Shown in pieces: positions 28,077-38,136 of a DNA stretch of 57,064 bases. Source of the DNA: Gammaproteobacteria bacterium (GTDB lineage: Bacteria > Pseudomonadota > Gammaproteobacteria > Xanthomonadales > Wenzhouxiangellaceae); the NCBI GenBank assembly GCA_021772955.1, contig JAJFKZ010000026.1, forward strand, positions 1 to 57,064. Direction: 5' to 3'. The notes beneath the pieces were generated by a model that had not been told where the DNA came from, did not search any database, and saw only the letters and a program-made list of their open reading frames with translations. The position numbers and the translations under genes were made by a program. How positions within the stretch are numbered: position 1 is the first letter of the stretch; every line of letters starts with the position of its first letter.

Positions 28077-30349
28077 GATTGGTATCGCTTTCTGAGCCGC
28101 AACCTGAAAAACTCAGCCACCGAGTTCATCACAAAAGTAAGACCGAACAACACCAGTGCCGCGAACAACAGCACCTGAAAGTGCATTGAAGCTGGATTTG
28201 CTGCCGACATTTCACTGGCCAGTGTCGGCGCAATGGCCTGCATGCCACGCAACACCGACGACGCCATGATCGGCGAATTGCTGCTGACCATCAGCACGAT
28301 CATGGTTTCGCCCAAAGCCCGGCCGAAGCCGATCAGTACGGCAGCCAGAATCCCGGCGCCGGCCGCCGGCACCATGACCTTCCATACCGTTTGCCAATGA
28401 CTAGCGCCCAGCGCCAGGGAGGCCAGTCGCAGGCGTTCCGGCACCGCGGCCAATGCATCTTCAACCAGCGCAAAAATACTGGGGGCAATACCCAGCCCCA
28501 GCACCAGACCAACCAGCAGGGCATTGTGCAGGTCATAGGTCCAGCCCAGGCCGGTTTCCAGCCAGGCACTGAAACTGCCATTGAAGAACAACCATTGCAG
28601 TAACATCCCCAGCCCCACCAGCGCCATCAGCAGCAGTAAAAACAGCGCATATTGCGCATAGGGCCGCACCTTGGCTGCTACGCGTTGCCGCAAAGAGCTG
28701 GCCCAGTAATAGCCCGTGAGCATCAACAACAGCGGGGTCAAAAGCAGCAGCAGCAAGAAGCTTAGCAGCTGATTTTGCAGCACCGGCGCCAGCCACAGAG
28801 CGCCAATAAAACCCAGCGTCACCGTGGGCAGCGATTCCAGTGTTTCCACCACCGGCTTGATGCGTTCGCGCCATCGCCGTGGCAGCATCAGTGCCGTGTA
28901 AATGGCGCCCAGCAATGCCAGCGGCAAACCGATCAACAGCCCGAGCGTGGCCGCCTTGAGAGTGCCAAACAGCAATGGTACCAAGCTCAAGCGCGGCGGC
29001 GACTGGCTGCTGGCCTGCGGCTGCCACTGCCACTGCGGTTGTACCTGACCCTGATAGTACTGGGGTTGCCACAAACTGCTCGCGGTCACTGCAGGCGAGG
29101 TGTCGAAGGTCCAGCTATGCAGCGTGTTCTGAGCATCGACCAGCAGCAGATAGCCAGCCTGCACGGCGACCAGCTGTCTGCGGTCGGTGTTGGGAGCCAT
29201 TTCATCACCGGCGCTCACCGTGGTATCAATACCGGTTTGCCAGACCGGCTTGCTCTGCGACAGATAAAACAGACGCAGTTGCGAGTCCGCACTGCAGGCA
29301 AGCCAACGTTGCGTGTTGTCGACCGCCACAGCGTGCAGCGTGTCATGGCCACAGACGTACTCACGAATCGGCACCAGCAGGCCATCTGCTGTGCGGCTGT
29401 ATTCTTGCATACTGCCTTGCGCAGAAGCTGCCAGTACACCGGCCTGCGGCATGACCATCAGCGCCACTAACGCCCCTGCTGCCTGGCCTGCATAGGCCAG
29501 CACATCCGGCTCATCCGCCAACGTCGAGGCGTGCAATAACATGCCATCACTGAGCCCGAGGTAAAACCCACCCGCCTGATCGGCCAACAGACTGCTGATT
29601 TGTAACGTGGACCAGTCCAGTTGCTGGCTGCTGCTGCGTTGACCCGCCACGATTGGCGTATAGGCTGTTATTGCATCGACATCCAGAGCAGCCAGCAGCT
29701 GCAGTTCAAACGGCTGGCCTGCTTGTGGCAGTTGCAAGCTGTGCAGCAGCAGCTTGTTGCCGCGCCCGGTGTTCCACAGTGTCAACAGCTGCTGCCGTTC
29801 GCCTGCCAACGACAACGACGCCTGCAACGGTATTGCCGCAGCGGTATCGAAACCTGCATCAGCATCGGGAAACTTGAACCATTGAACTTCAGCGCTGGCC
29901 ATTTGCGATCCGGCCTCAGCAGCACTGGCTGGCCAGCGCAAATAGCCGACCCCGGTCGCAGCATCGATGATCAGGATGTCGCGCTCACCAAGCTCGACGT
30001 ACACCGGTTTGCGCGCCTGCGACAGCTCCGCCGAGGGGGCCAGATCCAATGTCATCAGCGGCTCACCGCTATCAGCATGCAGAGCCTGCAACTGCAAGTC
30101 ATGCATGATCATCACGCTGGCCTCAGTAGCGACTGCAAGACCAACGAAACTCGGCACGAAGTCCATGGCCAGCTTACTTGCAGCAGTCTCGCTGAGCTGA
30201 CGCGGCTGCAACAACGCGATCATCGACAGCAGCAAATACCCCATCAGCAGCAAGGCCGTAGCCGTCACCAGCAGCGCTGCGGCGCCGGTGGCCATTGCAC
30301 CCAGCTGGTCAATACGGCGACGGCGTTGGTGAAGTGTGTCTGTGCTCAA
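28073..30349 (-). CDS. pstC: Phosphate ABC transporter permease PstC, with large N-terminal periplasmic domain
   Basis: VVETLESLPTVTLGFIGALWLAP, RLASLALGASHWQTVWKVMVPAAGAGILAAVLIGFGRALGETMIVLM; TTG start at 30349 plausible. Confidence 0.92.
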   Translation of the reverse strand: MSTDTLHQRRRRIDQLGAMATGAAALLVTATALLLMGYLLLSMIALLQPRQLSETAASKLAMDFVPSFVGLAVATEASVMIMHDLQLQALHADSGEPLMTLDLAPSAELSQARKPVYVELGERDILIIDAATGVGYLRWPASAAEAGSQMASAEVQWFKFPDADAGFDTAAAIPLQASLSLAGERQQLLTLWNTGRGNKLLLHSLQLPQAGQPFELQLLAALDVDAITAYTPIVAGQRSSSQQLDWSTLQISSLLADQAGGFYLGLSDGMLLHASTLADEPDVLAYAGQAAGALVALMVMPQAGVLAASAQGSMQEYSRTADGLLVPIREYVCGHDTLHAVAVDNTQRWLACSADSQLRLFYLSQSKPVWQTGIDTTVSAGDEMAPNTDRRQLVAVQAGYLLLVDAQNTLHSWTFDTSPAVTASSLWQPQYYQGQVQPQWQWQPQASSQSPPRLSLVPLLFGTLKAATLGLLIGLPLALLGAIYTALMLPRRWRERIKPVVETLESLPTVTLGFIGALWLAPVLQNQLLSFLLLLLLTPLLLMLTGYYWASSLRQRVAAKVRPYAQYALFLLLLMALVGLGMLLQWLFFNGSFSAWLETGLGWTYDLHNALLVGLVLGLGIAPSIFALVEDALAAVPERLRLASLALGASHWQTVWKVMVPAAGAGILAAVLIGFGRALGETMIVLMVSSNSPIMASSVLRGMQAIAPTLASEMSAANPASMHFQVLLFAALVLFGLTFVMNSVAEFFRLRLRKRYQS

Positions 30350-30363
30350 AACAAAAGCTGTCC

Positions 30364-30397
30364 AGTATGTTTTGGAATTGTGACAGGTAGATGACAG
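30364..30397 (-). promoter_or_regulatory. Pho box and -10 upstream of pstC
   Basis: - strand: CTGTCAT CTAC CTGTCAC (30380-30397), 10 nt, CATACT (30364-30369). Confidence 0.85.
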
Positions 30398-30504
30398 TCA
30401 TCAGCCGAATTGCTGACTTGCAATGACTGCTGAAACTGACCAAACTATGCCATTGATCAAGGTTATCATATCGAACCCTTCATGAAATTGGCAGGCTAAA
30501 ATTC

Positions 30505-31182
30505 ATGGCCATTAACTATCTCTCTGGCATCTTCGGGCCATCCTTGCTGAAACCACTGCAGCAGCATATGGATGCTGTTATCGCTTGTGTCAGCCTGTTG
30601 CCAGAATTGATTGTGAACTTGAATGAGAACAATCAGCAACAGGCGGCGTTGCTGCATGAACAGATCATCGCGCACGAACGTCGGGGCGATGAACTGAAAG
30701 CCGTGCTGCGCGAGCATCTCAGTTACAGTCTGCTGCTGCCGATTCCGCGGCGGGATTTGCTGGAAATCCTGCAGGTGCAGGACAAGTTGGCCAACCGGGC
30801 GCGCGATCTGGCCGGTCTGGTACGGCGCCGTGATCTGCGCTTTCCCGAAGACATGCGCGAGGAGTATCTGCGCTTTCTGCGCTGCTGCGTCAACAGCGCT
30901 GTTCAGGCGCAAAGCTCCATCCATGAACTGGATGAATTGTTCGAAACCGGTTTTCGTGGCCAGGTTGCCGAAATCATGTCCCGCTTTCTCAGCAATCTGG
31001 ATGCATTGGAAACCGAGGCCGACCAGCTGCAATCAGAGCTGGAGGCCAAGGTCATGCGGAAGGAACCCAGCCTGCCGGCTGTTGAAGTGATGTTTCTCTA
31101 CCGCGTACTGTCCTGGACCGGCAACATTGCCGATTACAGTGATCGTATCGGCAGTTCGCTGCATTTGCTAGTCACTCGTTAA
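30505..31182 (+). CDS. DUF47/PhoU-like phosphate transport regulator
   Basis: MAINYLSGIFGPSLLKPLQQHM, HERRGDELKAVLREHLSYSLLLPIPRRDLLEILQVQDKLANRA; next to pit. Confidence 0.9.
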   Translation: MAINYLSGIFGPSLLKPLQQHMDAVIACVSLLPELIVNLNENNQQQAALLHEQIIAHERRGDELKAVLREHLSYSLLLPIPRRDLLEILQVQDKLANRARDLAGLVRRRDLRFPEDMREEYLRFLRCCVNSAVQAQSSIHELDELFETGFRGQVAEIMSRFLSNLDALETEADQLQSELEAKVMRKEPSLPAVEVMFLYRVLSWTGNIADYSDRIGSSLHLLVTR

Positions 31183-31213
31183 CTCATAGACTGCCACCAA
31201 CCAGGAAACTGAT

Positions 31214-32467
31214 GTGGAATACAATCTGATCCTGCTCATCCTTGCTGGCGTATTCGGGCTGTTCATGGCCTGGGGAATCGGTGCCAATGATGTTGCCAAC
31301 GCCATGGCCACATCGGTCGGGGCTGGCGCGCTGACTATTCGGCAAGCATTGCTTGTTGCGGCCGTGTTCGAGTTTACCGGCGCCTTTCTGGCTGGCGGTC
31401 AGGTCACTGCGACGATACGCAGCGGCATCATCGAAAGCTCGCCGTTTATCAGCCAGCCGGATGTCCTCGCCATTGGCATGCTGGCTGCATTGCTGGGTGC
31501 CGGCATCTGGCTGATGATCGCATCCTGGCGCGGCTGGCCGGTCTCCACAACCCATTCCATTGTCGGTGGCCTGGTTGGCTTTGCCCTCATAGCCGTTGGT
31601 GCCGATGCCATTCAATGGGGCAAAATCGGTAACATCGTGATCAGCTGGGTGGTGTCACCCTTGCTCGCCGGCGTGATTGCCTACTTGCTGTTTCTCAGTG
31701 TGCAAGTGCTGGTGCTGCGGCGCAAAGACCCGCTGTCCGAGGCCAAACGCTATGTGCCGTTTTATATTTTCCTGGTCGGGTTCATCCTTTCTCTGGTCAC
31801 TTTGTTCAAGGGCCTCAAACACATCGGCCTGCATGTGACCACGCAGCAGTCCTATCTGATCGCTGTAGCAGTAGGGCTGTTTCTGGCGCTACTGGGCCGG
31901 GCTGTAATTAACAGATTACACCTGGATCCCAGTGCCGACATTGCTTTTCGCTTTGCCAACGTCGAGAAGATTTTCGGAATCCTGATGATCTTCACTGCCT
32001 GTGGCATGGCCTTTGCGCATGGCTCCAACGATGTTGCCAATGCCATTGGCCCGGTGGCTGCGGTGATCAGCATTACCCAGACCGGCAACGTGGCACAAAG
32101 CTCGCCATTACCCGTTTGGGTGCTGTTACTGGGCGGCTTTGGCATCGTGCTGGGACTGGCCATGCTCGGCCGGCGCGTCATTGCCACGGTGGGCAAACGC
32201 ATTACTGAACTGACCCCATCACGCGGATTTGCTGCAGAAATTGCCGCCGCTTCGACCGTGGTTTTGGCCTCTGCGACCGGCATTCCCGTGTCCACAACGC
32301 ACACGCTGGTTGGTGCGGTGCTGGGCGTGGGCATGGCCCGCGGCATCAGCTCGCTGAACCTGCGGGTCATCCGAAATGTGTTCATGTCCTGGATCATTAC
32401 CATCCCGGCCGGAGCACTGGTGTCGATTCTCAGCTTTCTGATTCTGCGCGCGATTTTGCTGCCCTGA
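31214..32467 (+). CDS. pit: Inorganic phosphate transporter, Pit family
   Basis: GANDVANAMATSVGAGALTIRQAL, GWPVSTTHSIVGGLVG, AHGSNDVANAIGPVAAV, GIPVSTTHTLVGAVLGVG. Confidence 0.96.
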   Translation: MEYNLILLILAGVFGLFMAWGIGANDVANAMATSVGAGALTIRQALLVAAVFEFTGAFLAGGQVTATIRSGIIESSPFISQPDVLAIGMLAALLGAGIWLMIASWRGWPVSTTHSIVGGLVGFALIAVGADAIQWGKIGNIVISWVVSPLLAGVIAYLLFLSVQVLVLRRKDPLSEAKRYVPFYIFLVGFILSLVTLFKGLKHIGLHVTTQQSYLIAVAVGLFLALLGRAVINRLHLDPSADIAFRFANVEKIFGILMIFTACGMAFAHGSNDVANAIGPVAAVISITQTGNVAQSSPLPVWVLLLGGFGIVLGLAMLGRRVIATVGKRITELTPSRGFAAEIAAASTVVLASATGIPVSTTHTLVGAVLGVGMARGISSLNLRVIRNVFMSWIITIPAGALVSILSFLILRAILLP

Positions 32468-33575
32468 GGCGATGCGTCTCGTGATAGCACCAGTGCCAGG
32501 GCTCCCAGTCAATGCTGTGCCGGTTGTGTTCTGGATAGGACTGCACAAAACCGAAACTGGCCGCGTTTCGTAACAGCCAGGCAAACGCCTGGGTGGTAGC
32601 AAACTGCTGCTGCAGCGGTGCCGACTCCGGCGAAGTCAGATCCAGCGCTCGGCCGCTGTGATGCTCGCTGAAGCCTGGGGCCGCAGACACTCTGAGAACC
32701 TGTTCGATAGTTTGCCCCTGGTCCAGCTTGCGTCTGATCAGCCCGTACTGATAAGCGTGACTGCGATAGGCTGACACCAGTTGTAAACTCACCCCATCGC
32801 GGTCTGCCTGGTGCTGCATTCGTTGCCAGGCCCGCACGGTCGCTGCAGTTGCCAGCTGCTCACGTCCGAAGCAATCTGTCCCCAGTGCGACCAGATTCTG
32901 CGCCTGCCGGTGCATGCGTAACTGGCGTCGAATGCCATAGTCAACAGCAATGCCCAATTGCTGACAGTGCTCCAGAATCTGTCTGCGTACACTACCCAGC
33001 CGTGGGCGCAGGGATTTATGCCAGCGCTGCTGGTAACCAGCATTACGGTCCGTTGTATTGCCAGCGTCCTGGCCTAAGCGGTGGCCTGCACGATGACCTG
33101 CGTGGTAACGATAACCGCTGCCCAGCAAACACCTGCCAATCTGCATCGTGGCCAGCAGCTGCAATTGCTGCACGCCATAATCACTGGCCATTTTTTCAGC
33201 AGCATCAACCACGGCAACCAGGCAAGCTGTGGTGTGGCCAGCGGCGTTGTCCGGTCTTGTCCGGATCAGCAACTGCTGCTCTGGCAAAAGCACTATGGCG
33301 ACTGCCTGCAGTCGATCATGACAGTGAGCCAGCAGTACGCATTCCTGCTGGAGCAGATCCAGCAGCTGAGCATCATGCAATGGATGATCACTAGCATCGA
33401 CGTGTTGCAGATCTGCAACGAACGCACGAATCGCATCGAAATCCTCAACCGCAGCCAGTCTCAGTTGATGCTCAGGTGTAGGCATATGTGCGTGATAAAC
33501 CATCTCTAGTTTGCTCCTGCTGCGGCCTGCCCGGCAACGATCATCACCGAGTCCAAGCAGTACCGCCGAATGCAA
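32430..33575 (-). CDS. M15B (VanY-like) D,D-carboxypeptidase domain with N-terminal GNAT-like region
   Basis: SEHHSGRALDLTSP and WEPWHWCY zinc/catalytic motifs; N-terminal LRLAAVEDFDAIRAFVADLQ resembles a GNAT start. Exact start uncertain. Confidence 0.8.
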   Translation of the reverse strand: MHSAVLLGLGDDRCRAGRSRSKLEMVYHAHMPTPEHQLRLAAVEDFDAIRAFVADLQHVDASDHPLHDAQLLDLLQQECVLLAHCHDRLQAVAIVLLPEQQLLIRTRPDNAAGHTTACLVAVVDAAEKMASDYGVQQLQLLATMQIGRCLLGSGYRYHAGHRAGHRLGQDAGNTTDRNAGYQQRWHKSLRPRLGSVRRQILEHCQQLGIAVDYGIRRQLRMHRQAQNLVALGTDCFGREQLATAATVRAWQRMQHQADRDGVSLQLVSAYRSHAYQYGLIRRKLDQGQTIEQVLRVSAAPGFSEHHSGRALDLTSPESAPLQQQFATTQAFAWLLRNAASFGFVQSYPEHNRHSIDWEPWHWCYHETHRLRAAKSRAESES

Positions 33576-33637
33576 GCAGGCTACGTTAGCAGCCGGTAGT
33601 ACATAACACTAATCGACTGCGGGAATACCGGGTTGGG

Positions 33638-34084
33638 CTAATGCAAGACCACAGACTGCTGTGAACTGGGTTTGCCTTCGGCCAGGTCATAGGGCAGCTT
33701 GACGTTATCCAGGCCGAGTTGCAGCATCAATTGCCGCAGATGCTGGTGTAACAAGGGATACAACTGCCTGGTGAACGGCGCATGGGCACGCTTGAAGTGG
33801 TCAAAATCCATCGCCACGCCGGAGATTTGCTGATAGGCAGCATGCATGACCAACTGCAAGCTGAATAACGGGTCGCCACCGGCCTCGGCTTCGCCACTAC
33901 AGCTGATGGTAGCGGTAATCTGGTAAGCCGGCAGACTTTCCTGCTGCCGCAGCATTTCGCGCGGCGTCATGTTCAGCTCCACCTTGGCGGTGACGGCTTG
34001 TTCCGCGCTGGCCTGCATGTGCAGGTCTGCGTGCACAGCACTGAGCTGTGTGTGTCGCAACGCAAATTGATCCATTATCGACAT
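33638..34084 (-). CDS. SecB-like protein, tentative
   Basis: SecB-like layout: LFSLQLVMHAAYQQISG followed by RQLYPLLHQHLRQLMLQLGLDNVKLPYDL. Confidence 0.5.
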   Translation of the reverse strand: MSIMDQFALRHTQLSAVHADLHMQASAEQAVTAKVELNMTPREMLRQQESLPAYQITATISCSGEAEAGGDPLFSLQLVMHAAYQQISGVAMDFDHFKRAHAPFTRQLYPLLHQHLRQLMLQLGLDNVKLPYDLAEGKPSSQQSVVLH

Positions 34085-34098
34085 AAATTCTCTTATTA

Positions 34099-34758
34099 TT
34101 AAACGCTTTCAGTTCGCCGCCACAGATACCAGCTGGCCAATGTCGACCACGGTTGCCAGCATTGTCCACGTTCAGCCACCTGCCGTGGTGTCGGCAGATC
34201 ATCCAGGCCATCGAGCAGCATCAAGCCTTTGCGAATGCCCAGATCATCAACTGGCAGCACATCGGCACGGGCCAGCCAGAACATCAGAAACATTTGCACG
34301 GTCCAGGGACCAATGCCACGCACCTGGATCAGTTTGTCAATCAATTGCTGATCTGTCAGATGCTGTAATTGAGCCATTGATGGCAACTGTCTGCCGCGAA
34401 TTTTCTTGCTCAGGTCCTGCAGTGCCAGTACCTTATTATGCGACAAGCCAACCTGGCGTAAGGTTTCATAGTTGATTTGCAGCAGCCTTTGTGCAGAGGC
34501 TTGCCGACGCTCAAACAGATCCAGAAAGCGCGCATGAATGGTACCAGCAGCTCGTCCGGAGAGCTGCTGGTAAATGATCGACCGTGACAGCGGCTGAAAC
34601 AACGAACGCACAGTTCGGGGCCTGAGCGGGCACCGGCCATGCTGCTGCTGGTGACTGTCAATCCATGCTCCCAGCCGCCTGTCGGCAGCGGTCAGATGAC
34701 CGACCGCTGCATCGACATTCAGCAACGCCGGGGAGCGCTGCACATCAAGTTCTACCAC
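34099..34758 (-). CDS. HhH-GPD DNA glycosylase, AlkA-like
   Basis: SIIYQQLSGRAAGTIHARFL, LIQVRGIGPWTVQMFLMFWLARADVLPVDDLGIRKG. Confidence 0.9.
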   Translation of the reverse strand: MVELDVQRSPALLNVDAAVGHLTAADRRLGAWIDSHQQQHGRCPLRPRTVRSLFQPLSRSIIYQQLSGRAAGTIHARFLDLFERRQASAQRLLQINYETLRQVGLSHNKVLALQDLSKKIRGRQLPSMAQLQHLTDQQLIDKLIQVRGIGPWTVQMFLMFWLARADVLPVDDLGIRKGLMLLDGLDDLPTPRQVAERGQCWQPWSTLASWYLWRRTESV

Positions 34759-34783
34759 GACACTTCAGCATATCAGCCTGGCA

Positions 34784-37669
34784 CTACTGGGGACTGAAGA
34801 CGGTGGTGTTCTGAGCTTTTGCTTGCGCCTGTGCCGAAGTCATGGTCAGATCATGAAAGCGGTTAGTCAGCCAAAGCGGCAGTTGATCAGCAAAAAATGG
34901 GCTGAAAAACACCGAACTACGACCACCTGGCAGCACTTCCTGTGCGTCCGGGCCGGCCGGGGTCATGACCCCAACGAAGCGTCGCGCCGGGCCTGATCCG
35001 AACATGAACTCCTGCAATCCATTGGCGCGCACGCTGTGCGTAGAAGCATCCACCACCTGATAACCGCCAGCTCTGGCAATGCCCGGTAAATCTGCCGCCA
35101 GATCAGTGAAGCCGCCACCATTGGGGATATTGAACGGATCGGTATTCAATGGATGATTGAACACGATTCTGTGCAAACGTCCCCAGCGATAGTCCATCAG
35201 TTCGGATGAGTTATTGAAGGCTGGCGCGAACTCATCACTGCGCAGCAACTCCAATGAGCTGATGATGCTACCAATGATCAGCTGACTGCGTGCATCGATG
35301 CCCTGCGGTGGATTGTTCGGGTCAAACAGCAATGGTACGCCGGACTCACCAAAGCCCTGCAACTGCTCAAAATCGACCAGTTGGCGGATCAGTGCATTCC
35401 AGGTGAGCTGATTGCTGGGTTTGAAATCACCCAGGCCCGAGCCATCCAGAATCGCATCGATGGAGTTTTGAATCAGCTGGCCACGAATGGTGGCAAACAG
35501 GGTGGCCGCCACGCTGCGTTCGATTTCGGATTGGCTTGGGGCCGGCAACGCCGCCGGGTTATCGCCCGGATCATAGCCCGCCTGAATGCCCGTAGGCGAG
35601 CTGAAATCCCAGCTCGACAACAACTGCAGTGCCTGTGCCATACGAGGATCGCAGGCAAATACAAACGGAATTTCATCCGGGCAGGTAGCGCCAGGCGGCG
35701 CCACAAACGCCGCCAGTGTGCCGACAACGATCGGATGCAGAATTTGCGCGTCCAGCATCTGGTTGTTGCCTTGCAACACGACCATGTCCTGTTCGGTGAC
35801 ATTGCCTCTGGCCACCAGATCCTGCAGCACCCGATCTACCCGGCCCATGCGCAGCGATGCATAACCTGGATTCAGGTAATACAAACCACCACCCGGGCGT
35901 AACTGATTCAGCGGGTTGTTGTCCAGCGTCACCCCGATCGGATCATTGTTGGCGTTGGCCACATAACCGCGCTCGGGATTGATGTCCTTGGGCATTTCCT
36001 GCCAGGGCATGATTTCAAACGGCACGGTCTGATTCGGCTGCGGATTCTGCACCGGCAGCCACTCATGATTGAGATCGCCGGAGCCATTGCGAATCAAGAA
36101 CGGCGGGATGCCACCATCCGGCGCCATATCGTTTTGCAGATCGGCTCGAATCGGATTTTCTGCCGAGGTGAAATAGGCGATATTGCCCTGAATATCGGCG
36201 TACACGAAGTTTTGTGAGCCAAAGTCGAACTTCTGCAGCGCGTCTTCAAACTGCGCCATGGACTTGGCGCGATTCATTTCGCGAAAGGCATCCAGTTCGA
36301 AGGTCGGTCCCCAACCAGTGTACTGCACGCTGATGCCGGTGGTGCCACTGACATCAACGATTGGACCATTGTTGCGGCGTGGCACAACGAAGGTAATGCC
36401 ACCGCCGTCCAGCGGCACATTGGCGCGACTGATACTGTTCTGCTGACCGTCCTGCGGGTTGTTGGCAAAATAGGTCTGGAAGATCAAGGTAATCGGTTCT
36501 TCCTGCCCCTTGTACATCGTTGCCACCGGCAAACCAAGACGATTCAGTTTCAGAGTTTCCTGATACGTATCCGTGACATCCATCGGGTGCACAGTGGAAC
36601 CCCAGCACAAGGTGCTGGTGCAGCCCTGGATAATGCCAGGTGTGCCCGGCACTGATACACCACTGGCTGAAAAACCGTTACCACCGGTAACGATCAGATG
36701 GTCTTCGGTGAACACGGAAGGCACATCCAGCGTCAGATGCGGATCGTTGGCGATCAGCGGAAAACCGCTGGCGCTGAACTCACCGCTCACCGCCCAGGCG
36801 TTCGAACCAGACCGGTTCTCGCGGCCATTGAGCTGTTTTCTGAGCATCGGTACGCTGCTGATTTTCTGCAAATAGCCCTGCGCCAGCGTAGCAAGCTCAG
36901 GGTCGATCGTGCCTATGCTTGCTGCCGCTGTTGCCGGCGTCTTGTCGTTGCCGCTTTGCAAGCCGAGATCAGTGTTTGAGGCCGACAACATGACACCACC
37001 GATACTCTCCAGAAATCCCGGCGCGCTGACGCGTCCATCCGGTGGTGCAAGGCGTACCAGATCCTGGGAGAACAATACTGAACCGTTAAAACCAGCCTGC
37101 TGACCAGCTTGCTGATAGGCCTGTGCCAGAATGGTGTTTTCGATGTCCAGATCAAACGACAACTGGAATGCCAGCGCCTTGCCAACGACGATGGAGTCCA
37201 CCGGCGACCATGGCGGCACCTGGTCCAGTTGCAGGGCAGCGTATTCCGGTGGCAATGGATTGTTAGCCAGATAGGTATTCACACCGTTGGCGTAGGCTTG
37301 CAGCCAGCCGCGAGTATCCGCGGTCAGCGCCGCATAGGTGGTCCAGGCCGAACGGCGCAGGCCCAATGTGCGCAATTGCACATCGTTGGCCAACTGGCTG
37401 GAACCGAACAACTCAGCCGAGCTGCCGCTGGCGACACGGCGATTCAGATCCATCCCGAAAAAACGATCACGCGCATGCAGATAACCCTGCATGTAGGCCA
37501 CGTCCAGCTCGCTGCTGCCGGAGATGGTTGGAATGCCATTGGCATCTTCATACACGGTGACATTGGCGTTGATGCCGGGCACACTGACCTGGGCCGCGAC
37601 CGACCCAGCCAACATGGCTGCAAACAAGGCAAAGGACGATAAGATCAATAGAGTTGATGTATTTTTCAT
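34784..37669 (-). CDS. Penicillin acylase family protein (Ntn hydrolase), secreted
   Basis: Signal peptide; GSNAWAVSG processing-site motif, LIANDPHLTLDVPSVFTEDHL, DVAYMQGYLHARDRFFGMDLNRR, FVYADIQGNIAY. Confidence 0.9.
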   Translation of the reverse strand: MKNTSTLLILSSFALFAAMLAGSVAAQVSVPGINANVTVYEDANGIPTISGSSELDVAYMQGYLHARDRFFGMDLNRRVASGSSAELFGSSQLANDVQLRTLGLRRSAWTTYAALTADTRGWLQAYANGVNTYLANNPLPPEYAALQLDQVPPWSPVDSIVVGKALAFQLSFDLDIENTILAQAYQQAGQQAGFNGSVLFSQDLVRLAPPDGRVSAPGFLESIGGVMLSASNTDLGLQSGNDKTPATAAASIGTIDPELATLAQGYLQKISSVPMLRKQLNGRENRSGSNAWAVSGEFSASGFPLIANDPHLTLDVPSVFTEDHLIVTGGNGFSASGVSVPGTPGIIQGCTSTLCWGSTVHPMDVTDTYQETLKLNRLGLPVATMYKGQEEPITLIFQTYFANNPQDGQQNSISRANVPLDGGGITFVVPRRNNGPIVDVSGTTGISVQYTGWGPTFELDAFREMNRAKSMAQFEDALQKFDFGSQNFVYADIQGNIAYFTSAENPIRADLQNDMAPDGGIPPFLIRNGSGDLNHEWLPVQNPQPNQTVPFEIMPWQEMPKDINPERGYVANANNDPIGVTLDNNPLNQLRPGGGLYYLNPGYASLRMGRVDRVLQDLVARGNVTEQDMVVLQGNNQMLDAQILHPIVVGTLAAFVAPPGATCPDEIPFVFACDPRMAQALQLLSSWDFSSPTGIQAGYDPGDNPAALPAPSQSEIERSVAATLFATIRGQLIQNSIDAILDGSGLGDFKPSNQLTWNALIRQLVDFEQLQGFGESGVPLLFDPNNPPQGIDARSQLIIGSIISSLELLRSDEFAPAFNNSSELMDYRWGRLHRIVFNHPLNTDPFNIPNGGGFTDLAADLPGIARAGGYQVVDASTHSVRANGLQEFMFGSGPARRFVGVMTPAGPDAQEVLPGGRSSVFFSPFFADQLPLWLTNRFHDLTMTSAQAQAKAQNTTVFSPQ

Positions 37670-37767
37670 GACGGCTCCCCGAGCAATTCGCAGCTCGACA
37701 ATCAGGACAGGAAGTTGTGTTTTATTAGTCTACACGAAGATGCACTGCGAATGCAGTGTGTGGTTCT

Positions 37768-38136
37768 TCAGTTGCAAAAATCGGCTTTACTGGCAGCAAT
37801 GATCAGCGCCAACCAACCACCCAGCAACAACATGCCGCCGATCGGTGTGAGCCAGAACAAGGTAAGCGGCGTCATGGCGGCCAGATACAGACTGCCGCAA
37901 AACAACAACATACCAGCCAGCCAGGCCCACACCACCAGCGTGCGCCAGCCATTGGCAGGCAGCAGCGCCGCTGTGGCCAGCAGCGCCAGGGTATGATAAA
38001 AATGGTATTGATTGGCCAACTGCAGCCAACCTTGCTGGCGCCCGTCAAGCTGCACACCATGGCTGGCAAATGCCCCCAACAGAACCGCCAATAAGCCGGA
38101 CATGGCAGTCAGGACTAGTGCCCTGTCACGCCTCAT
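37768..38136 (-). CDS. DUF423-family small membrane protein
   Basis: GLLAVLLGAFASHGVQL, ANQYHFYHTLALL, several TM helices. Confidence 0.85.
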   Translation of the reverse strand: MRRDRALVLTAMSGLLAVLLGAFASHGVQLDGRQQGWLQLANQYHFYHTLALLATAALLPANGWRTLVVWAWLAGMLLFCGSLYLAAMTPLTLFWLTPIGGMLLLGGWLALIIAASKADFCN

